This document shows, piece after piece, positions 5,240-8,894 of a stretch of 8,894 nt of DNA (the first letter of the stretch is position 1; the number at the start of each line of letters is the position of its first letter). The notes under the pieces are model-generated. The model was not told the DNA's origin. It saw only the letters and a program-made list of their open reading frames with translations, and made no database searches. The position numbers and the translations under genes are program-made. Source of the DNA: Elusimicrobiota bacterium (GTDB lineage: Bacteria > Elusimicrobiota > Elusimicrobia > Elusimicrobiales > UBA9959); NCBI GenBank assembly GCA_030637365.1, contig DAOWGR010000146.1:1-8894 (forward strand), read 5' to 3'.

Positions 5240-5989
5240 GTGTTTGTTTTAAAGAAAATTTTAACTCCTTTTTTAATTCCGCCGGGATTATTTATTGCCG
5301 CGCTTATAATTCTGGGAATTTGGTTTTTTTATAAAAATCGTAAAAAAATATCATATATATGCATTGGTATCGCCGCGGTTTTTTGGCTGGCCGGCATAAA
5401 GCCCGTTTCCGATATCTTTATGAGCAAGCTTGAATATCGTTTAGTTCCGCCGAAAAATTTTAGCGGCGATGTCGTGATAGTTTTGGGCGGGGGCATGAAA
5501 GAAAATGTTCCCGATTTTTCAGGGAATTCAGCGCTTAATTCCGCCGGGCTTGAGAGAATTTTTACAGCCGCGAGAATCAGTAAAAAAAAGAATATTCCCA
5601 TAATCGCGTCAGGCGGGGCCGTATTCGCGAAAAAAGCTGAAGCGGAAGTCGCGAAACGATTTTTGACGGATATGGGCGTAAGCGGCGATAAAATCATAGT
5701 TGAAAATAAGAGCAGGGACACTTATGAAAACGCGGTTTTTAGCCGCGAAATATGCATTGAGCGAGGTTTTAAAAAAGCAATTCTCGTCACATCAGCTTTT
5801 CATATGCCGAGAGCCGCGATGATTTTTGAGAAAGCGGGATTTAAAGATATTGTTTATTATCCTACGGGCTATAAAACTTCAAGGGATCCCGAATATTATT
5901 ATACGGATTTTTTGCCGCGAGACATGAAAGAGCTCTCAATGGCGGTTAAGGAGTATTTCGGGCTTGTATTTTATAAAGTATTTTACTAG
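5240..5989 (+). CDS. DUF218 (YdcF/SanA/ElyC-like) membrane-anchored protein
   Basis: The product is 249 residues. Two N-terminal hydrophobic segments (about 9-28 and 35-53) are separated by a basic loop, and a soluble alpha/beta DUF218 domain follows from about 75. Family motifs are visible: VVIVLGGGM at 78-86, ASGG at 123-126, SRDTYENA at 158-165 and LVTSAFHMPRA at 182-192. E. coli relatives include SanA, YdcF and ElyC, linked to envelope integrity or peptidoglycan and lipid-carrier metabolism. The exact reaction is not established for most members, so no gene symbol is given. The two-span layout and the opening MFVLKKILTPFLIPPG resemble the ElyC type more than SanA. The GTG at 5240 is chosen because GGAGG lies about 11 bases upstream. 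The gene stands alone between the hppA terminator and the infC promoter. Confidence 0.88.
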   Translation: MFVLKKILTPFLIPPGLFIAALIILGIWFFYKNRKKISYICIGIAAVFWLAGIKPVSDIFMSKLEYRLVPPKNFSGDVVIVLGGGMKENVPDFSGNSALNSAGLERIFTAARISKKKNIPIIASGGAVFAKKAEAEVAKRFLTDMGVSGDKIIVENKSRDTYENAVFSREICIERGFKKAILVTSAFHMPRAAMIFEKAGFKDIVYYPTGYKTSRDPEYYYTDFLPRDMKELSMAVKEYFGLVFYKVFY

Positions 5990-6015
5990 CTATTTGCAAT
6001 CCGCCATTTTTATTT

Positions 6016-6045
6016 ATGACACAGAGCCTCAATGATTTGTATAAT
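6016..6045 (+). promoter_or_regulatory. Probable sigma70-type promoter of the infC operon
   Basis: ATGACA at 6016-6021 matches five of six bases of the -35 consensus TTGACA. TATAAT at 6040-6045 is a perfect -10 box, and the spacing is 18 bases. Transcription would start near 6051-6053, about 120 bases before the infC start codon. No terminator precedes it after the DUF218 gene, so some read-through is possible. This is the best promoter match I found in the window. Confidence 0.65.
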
Positions 6046-6050
6046 TATAG

Positions 6051-6174
6051 ACAGTTCTTTAAGTGATGTCAGTGTGGAGACAAGGTAATAATGGTAACAA
6101 GGCATCAAGGAATAGAGAGTTCTATATTTCTTGGCTTTAACCTTTGTCTTAATCTGTAGTTTCGGAGGAATAGT
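6051..6174 (+). promoter_or_regulatory. Structured 5' leader of the infC operon
   Basis: The leader expected from the upstream promoter is rich in complementary segments. An inner hairpin has CAAGGAAT 6106-6113 with ATTTCTTG 6126-6133 (one G-U), and an AGA/TCT tip around GAGT with an AT bulge. An outer stem pairs GACAA 6079-6083 with TTGTC 6144-6148 and continues as GG/CC and TAA/TTA with bulges. TGTC 6067-6070 could compete for the same GACA. ACAG 6051-6054 can also reach CTGT 6154-6157. Leaders of this position and size regulate infC-rpmI-rplT through L20 in Bacillus-type bacteria. An equivalent here is plausible, but I do not recognise a conserved L20 site. GGAGG 6164-6168 is left unpaired. 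Confidence 0.5.
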
Positions 6175-6708
6175 TTGAAAAATAGAAATTTTAGCAATAA
6201 GAAAAGAATAAGAGTTAACAAATTTATAAACGCTGCGAATGTTCGTTTGATAGGCGCGGATGGTGGCATGGCCGGAGTTAAATCCAATTATGAAGCTCTT
6301 AATCTTGCGAAAGAATCGGGTTTGGATTTGGTGGAAATATCTCCGCAAGCCGATCCGCCGGTTTGCAAGATAATGGATTTTTCAAAATATCTTTATGAAA
6401 AAGGTAAGCAGAAGCGGGATAATAAGAAAAAGCAAAGAGTCGGAATTCTTAAAGAAATAAGAATGCATCCCAGAATAGCGGAGCATGATCTTAATACAAA
6501 GGTTAAGCATGTTGAAAAATTTTTAAAAAACCAAAATAAAGTCAGGGTTACGGTGGTGTTTCACGGCAGAGAAAATCAGCATAGAGATTTGGGAATGGAT
6601 ATTCTTGAATCCATCAAAGAATCTCTCAGCGAAGTGGGTGTCGTTGATGGAAAGACCAATTATGTGGGAAACAGGATAAGCCTGATATTCAGTCCCAAAA
6701 CCAAGTAG
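6175..6708 (+). CDS. infC: Translation initiation factor IF-3
   Basis: IF-3 binds the 30S subunit, prevents premature 50S joining and proofreads the start codon and initiator tRNA. The 177-residue product has both domains. The N-terminal domain covers about 10-82, with VRLIGADGG, ALNLAKESGLDLVEISPQAD and PPVCKIMDFSKYLYE. A lysine-rich linker helix lies at about 77-88. The C-terminal domain follows, with KEIRMHPRIAEHDL at 93-106 and VVFHGRENQHRDLG at 127-140. The start is taken at TTG 6175, six bases after GGAGG; the frame has no well-placed ATG before the conserved part. A non-AUG start on infC is common and fits the known self-limitation of IF-3 in E. coli (AUU there). It is first in the infC-rpmI-rplT-pheST operon. 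Confidence 0.95.
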   Translation: MKNRNFSNKKRIRVNKFINAANVRLIGADGGMAGVKSNYEALNLAKESGLDLVEISPQADPPVCKIMDFSKYLYEKGKQKRDNKKKQRVGILKEIRMHPRIAEHDLNTKVKHVEKFLKNQNKVRVTVVFHGRENQHRDLGMDILESIKESLSEVGVVDGKTNYVGNRISLIFSPKTK

Positions 6709-6807
6709 AGACACATTGGCTTATGTTCCGTGGCGCGGCGGTAGGATATTTGCCTCAAAATTTAATATAATATCTTTTAAATTAATTTAAGAAGGAAGCT
6801 ATTTGTT
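6709..6807 (+). other. infC-rpmI spacer, possible translational operator region
   Basis: This 99-base spacer has no reading frame. It has a GC-rich segment, GTGGCGCGGCGG near 6729-6740, then an AT-rich run with TATAAT at 6766-6771 and the rpmI Shine-Dalgarno AAGGA at 6792-6796. In E. coli the L20 repressor site overlaps the end of infC and the rpmI start, so the length is suggestive. I could not draw a convincing pseudoknot. The TATAAT lacks a -35 partner at proper distance. Confidence 0.3.
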
Positions 6808-7011
6808 ATGCCTAAAATGAAAACTCACAGTGGCGCTAAAAAACGCTTTAAAAAATCAGCTACCGGAAAATGGTCGCATCGAAAATCCGGTCTTCGTCAT
6901 CTTTTATCGGGTATGTCCGCTAAAAGAGGACGCCATCTTAGAACAGTCAAAGTCATTGAGAAGAACGATATTGAAGGTAAAGTCCTTAAAGACTATTTGC
7001 CATACAAATAA
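6808..7011 (+). CDS. rpmI: 50S ribosomal protein L35
   Basis: L35 is a small, very basic protein of the large subunit. The 67-residue product starts MPKMKTHSGAKKRFKKSATG, the family's hallmark N-terminus, and continues with RHLLSGMSAKRGRHLR, another conserved basic block. Length matches the usual 64-67 residues. The ATG at 6808 follows AAGGA at 6792-6796 with 11 bases of spacing, slightly long. It sits between infC and rplT, the nearly universal position for rpmI in bacteria. In other bacteria it is co-regulated with rplT by L20. Confidence 0.96.
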   Translation: MPKMKTHSGAKKRFKKSATGKWSHRKSGLRHLLSGMSAKRGRHLRTVKVIEKNDIEGKVLKDYLPYK

Positions 7012-7030
7012 ATGAAAGGAGAAGCTCTTT

Positions 7031-7043
7031 CGCCCATAGGGCG
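7031..7043 (+). promoter_or_regulatory. Short GC hairpin before rplT
   Basis: CGCCC 7031-7035 and GGGCG 7039-7043 are complementary around an ATA loop. Flanking TT and AA could add pairs past a CG bulge. The hairpin lies in the 52-base rpmI-rplT spacer, about 20 bases before the rplT start. It does not occlude the likely ribosome-binding purines (AAGGCGGAA, 7046-7054). No role is established. Confidence 0.35.
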
Positions 7044-7063
7044 CGAAGGCGGAATTTTTTGTT

Positions 7064-7420
7064 ATGAGAATAAAATACAGTGTTCAGAGACATAAAAGAA
7101 AAAAAAGAATATTTAAACTTACCAAAGGCAATTACAGTAATAAAAGAAACCGCCTCAGGCAAGCCATTCAACAGCTTAATAAATCTTTAACCACCGCCTA
7201 TGTTCACAGAAAAGATAAAAAAGGCGATATGAGAAGACTCTGGATTTCAAGAGTAAATGCCGCTTCCGTGGAAGAGGGCATGAGTTATAGCAGATTTATC
7301 AATGGCCTTAAAAAAGCGGATATTACGCTTAACAGAAAAATGCTTTCGGAGATTGCCATAAAAGATCCTCAATCATTTAAACAGCTTGTCAGTTTATCAC
7401 AAACCGCTTTAAAGGCTTAA
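7064..7420 (+). CDS. rplT: 50S ribosomal protein L20
   Basis: L20 binds 23S rRNA domain II early in large-subunit assembly, and in both E. coli and Bacillus controls expression of its own operon by binding mRNA. The 118-residue length is standard. The extended basic N-terminus (RHKRKKRIFKLTKGNYSNKR) threads into rRNA. The globular C-terminal part has RRLWISRVNAA at 57-67, YSRFINGLKKA and LNRKMLSEIAI, all conserved family blocks. The ATG at 7064 is preceded by a purine stretch about 10 bases upstream. pheS begins nine bases after its stop, so the two are probably translationally coupled. Confidence 0.96.
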   Translation: MRIKYSVQRHKRKKRIFKLTKGNYSNKRNRLRQAIQQLNKSLTTAYVHRKDKKGDMRRLWISRVNAASVEEGMSYSRFINGLKKADITLNRKMLSEIAIKDPQSFKQLVSLSQTALKA

Positions 7421-7429
7421 AGTCCTTAA

Positions 7430-8479
7430 ATGAATTCCACCGAATGGAAAGAAAAATTATCCTTTATAAGGAATGATTTTTTTAATTCCGCCATTAAATC
7501 AAATTCCGGCGATATAAGCGCCCTTGAAACCGAATATATCGGCAGGAAGGGTTTTTTAACTTTTCTTTTGAAGGATTTAAAGAATTTCTCTTTGGAAGAA
7601 AAAAAAATATTGGGGCCTTTGGGCAATACTTTAAAAGCCGAAATAACGGATAAAATATCAGAGTTAAAAAATAAATTCGGCTCTTTGTCTTCGTCCGGCC
7701 TTAAAAATGACTTTGACTTAACTTTATCGGCGCGTCCTTACCCAAAGGGAAGCCTTCATCCTATTACTCAAACGATAAACAAAATGACTGAAATATTTTT
7801 AAAGCTCGGCTTTTCCGTGGCCGAGGGTCCGTTTATTGAAAATGAATATTATAATTTTGAAGCTCTCAATATACCGGAAGATCATTCATCAAGGGATATG
7901 CACGATACATTTTACGCTTCCATCAAGGATTCAAAAAACAGGAATTTGCTTTTGAGAACTCATACTTCTCCCGTTCAAATAAGAACAATGGAAAAACTCA
8001 AGCCGCCTTTGCGCGTAATATCGCCGGGCAGAGTATTTAGGCGCGATGCCATTGATGCCAGCCATTCTTTTGTCTTTTATCAAATAGAAGGTTTTTATGT
8101 TGATAAAAATGTCAGTATGGCGGATTTAAAGTGGACGCTTGAAACTTTTATTAAAGAGCTTTTCGGCGAAAAAGTTAAATTGAGATTTAGGCCGTCTTAT
8201 TTCCCGTTTGTGGAACCGGGAGCCGGAGTGGTTATGCCCTGCGTTTTTTGCTCGGGTCAAAAAGGAACATGCCCCGGCTGCAAAGGCACCGGCTGGATTG
8301 AGGTTCTTGGCGCGGGAACCATTCATCCGAAGGTCCTCAAGTATTGTGGTTATGACAGCGACGCGTGGAGCGGTTTTGCTTTTGGCGCGGGAGTGGAAAG
8401 ATTCGCCATGCTTTTATTCGGCATAAAGGATATGCGCGTTTTATATGAAAACGATTTGAGGATACTTAAACAGTTGTAA
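7430..8479 (+). CDS. pheS: Phenylalanine--tRNA ligase alpha subunit
   Basis: PheS is the catalytic subunit of the alpha2-beta2 class II synthetase that attaches phenylalanine to tRNA-Phe in the cytoplasm, using ATP and releasing PPi. The 349 residues comprise an N-terminal coiled-coil region for tRNA (about 1-90) and the class II core. Core motifs are EGPFIENEYYNFEALN (132-147), SSRDMHDTFY (153-162), LRTHTSPVQIR (175-185), the motif 2 region PGRVFRRDAIDASHS (199-213) and motif 3 GFAFGAGVERFAML. A four-cysteine knuckle (Cys271, 274, 281 and 284) precedes GWIEVLGAG. Some PheS families have this probable zinc site, while others, such as the Thermus enzyme, lack it. The ATG at 7430 has a weak ribosome-binding site inside the end of rplT, which suggests coupling. 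Confidence 0.96.
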   Translation: MNSTEWKEKLSFIRNDFFNSAIKSNSGDISALETEYIGRKGFLTFLLKDLKNFSLEEKKILGPLGNTLKAEITDKISELKNKFGSLSSSGLKNDFDLTLSARPYPKGSLHPITQTINKMTEIFLKLGFSVAEGPFIENEYYNFEALNIPEDHSSRDMHDTFYASIKDSKNRNLLLRTHTSPVQIRTMEKLKPPLRVISPGRVFRRDAIDASHSFVFYQIEGFYVDKNVSMADLKWTLETFIKELFGEKVKLRFRPSYFPFVEPGAGVVMPCVFCSGQKGTCPGCKGTGWIEVLGAGTIHPKVLKYCGYDSDAWSGFAFGAGVERFAMLLFGIKDMRVLYENDLRILKQL

Positions 8480-8487
8480 CCCCCAAT

Positions 8488-8505
8488 TCAACCCCGCGGG
8501 GTTGA
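8488..8505 (+). promoter_or_regulatory. Perfect 18-bp palindrome between pheS and pheT
   Basis: The sequence TCAACCCCGCGGGGTTGA is its own reverse complement. As RNA it gives a seven-pair stem, TCAACCC/GGGTTGA, with a CGCG loop. It starts nine bases after the pheS stop and ends about eight bases before the pheT Shine-Dalgarno AAGG (8513-8516). There is no U-run, so it is not an obvious terminator. A stability or processing element is possible; a protein-binding site is a less likely alternative. Confidence 0.5.
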
Positions 8506-8523
8506 TGTGGAAAAGGTAATGAG

Positions 8524-8894
8524 ATGAAAATACTATATAGCTGGCTAATGGATTTTATTGACGCTGATTTAAGCGCCCGAGATCTTGCCGAGAAATTCAT
8601 TAGAATAGGTTTCGCGGTTGAAGATATTAAAAAAACAGGAGCGTCTTTTAAGGGCGTTGTAACCGGTGAAATTCTTGAAATCGAAAAACATCCCAATGCC
8701 GACAGATTGTCTTTATGCCGGGTGAATACGGGAGAAAACAACTTTAAGGTTGTTTGCGGCGCCAAAAATATTGAAGTCGGGCAAAAAATAACCTTTGCTC
8801 CGGTCGGAGCCGAACTTCAAGGGGAAAAATTAAAAAAGGCCAAGATAAGAGGAGTGGAATCGTCCGGAATGATATGTTCGGCCAAGGAGCTTGG
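8524..8894 (+). CDS. pheT: Phenylalanine--tRNA ligase beta subunit, N-terminal part (partial)
   Basis: The first 123 codons of PheT are present and the frame is open to the window edge. PheT pairs with PheS, binds tRNA and carries the editing domain. The N-terminus MKILYSWLMDFID resembles the usual MKISYNWLKEYVD opening. Residues about 40-124 form the OB-fold tRNA-binding (EMAP-like) domain, with the hallmark HPNADRLSLCRVNTG at 56-70 then VVCGAKNI, GVESSGMICSAKELG. The ATG at 8524 follows AAGG at 8513-8516 by seven bases. An earlier ATG at 8519 meets a stop codon after one further codon. The order pheS-pheT after rplT is standard. The catalytic-like, B3/B4 editing and anticodon-binding domains lie outside the window. 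Confidence 0.95.
   Translation, partial: MKILYSWLMDFIDADLSARDLAEKFIRIGFAVEDIKKTGASFKGVVTGEILEIEKHPNADRLSLCRVNTGENNFKVVCGAKNIEVGQKITFAPVGAELQGEKLKKAKIRGVESSGMICSAKEL

Noticed and set aside
5152..5334. Short plus-strand open frame overlapping the start of the DUF218 gene
   Set aside because: It overlaps the repeat tract and the well-supported DUF218 frame, and shows no motif or ribosome-binding site.
5329..5721. Minus-strand open frame of 130 codons inside the DUF218 gene
   Set aside because: It is antisense to a gene with clear family motifs; a shadow frame.
5990..6015. Terminator after the DUF218 gene
   Set aside because: There is a T-rich run (CATTTTTATTT) but no stem of useful length immediately before it.
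7031..7060. Hairpin plus T-run (TTTTTT 7055-7060) as a terminator between rpmI and rplT
   Set aside because: The stem is only five pairs and lies 11 bases from the T-run, which is itself four bases from the rplT start codon. Termination here would remove rplT from its operon.
1..8894. CRISPR array, transposase, toxin-antitoxin or defence genes
   Set aside because: No regularly spaced repeats, no transposase or nuclease motifs, and every long conserved frame is a housekeeping, pump or DUF218 gene.

Overview
This window is a bacterial translation and transcription core region. It is AT-leaning, with many AAA, ATA and GAA codons, and every coding gene is on the plus strand. It holds 13 protein genes (the first and last cut by the window edges) and one tRNA. 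Nothing in it fixes the lineage. The low-to-moderate GC, the ElyC/SanA-like envelope protein, the divergent proton-pyrophosphatase and the repetitive spacers would suit an uncultivated Gram-negative-type phylum such as Elusimicrobiota or Omnitrophota. That assignment is an inference of low confidence.

Block 1 (1-5126) is the end of tuf (EF-Tu), rpmG (L33), tRNA-Trp(CCA), secE, nusG, rplK (L11), rplA (L1) and hppA. The run from tuf to rplA is a very widely conserved order. In most bacteria rplA is followed by rplJ-rplL-rpoB-rpoC. Here it is followed after 40 bases by a 796-residue membrane pyrophosphatase, and the block then closes with a strong intrinsic terminator. The pyrophosphatase keeps the PPi/Mg2+ motifs but departs clearly from canonical family signatures. 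It looks like a member of the divergent K+-independent, proton-pumping group. Transcription, tRNA charging and other biosynthesis release PPi, so a PPi-driven pump beside these genes is sensible, but that link is an inference.

Block 2 (5127-5989) is a single DUF218 (YdcF/SanA/ElyC-like) membrane-anchored protein gene. Its GTG start and Shine-Dalgarno sequence lie in a GC-rich hairpin.

Block 3 (5990-8894) starts with a plausible sigma70-type promoter and a folded leader of about 120 nt. It continues with infC (IF3), rpmI (L35), rplT (L20), pheS and the start of pheT, the classic IF3-L35-L20-PheRS operon. The leader sits where r-protein (L20-type) leader regulation occurs in other bacteria.

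No mobile element, CRISPR array, defence system or clearly new multi-gene system is visible. The most interesting features are the divergent pyrophosphatase in the ribosomal-protein operon, the folded infC leader, and the spacers. Several spacers carry low-complexity tracts and short perfect hairpins, often with three-base loops (GGA, GAA, ATA). No gene-free stretch exceeds 300 bases; the longest are 134-330, 5990-6174 and 5074-5239.
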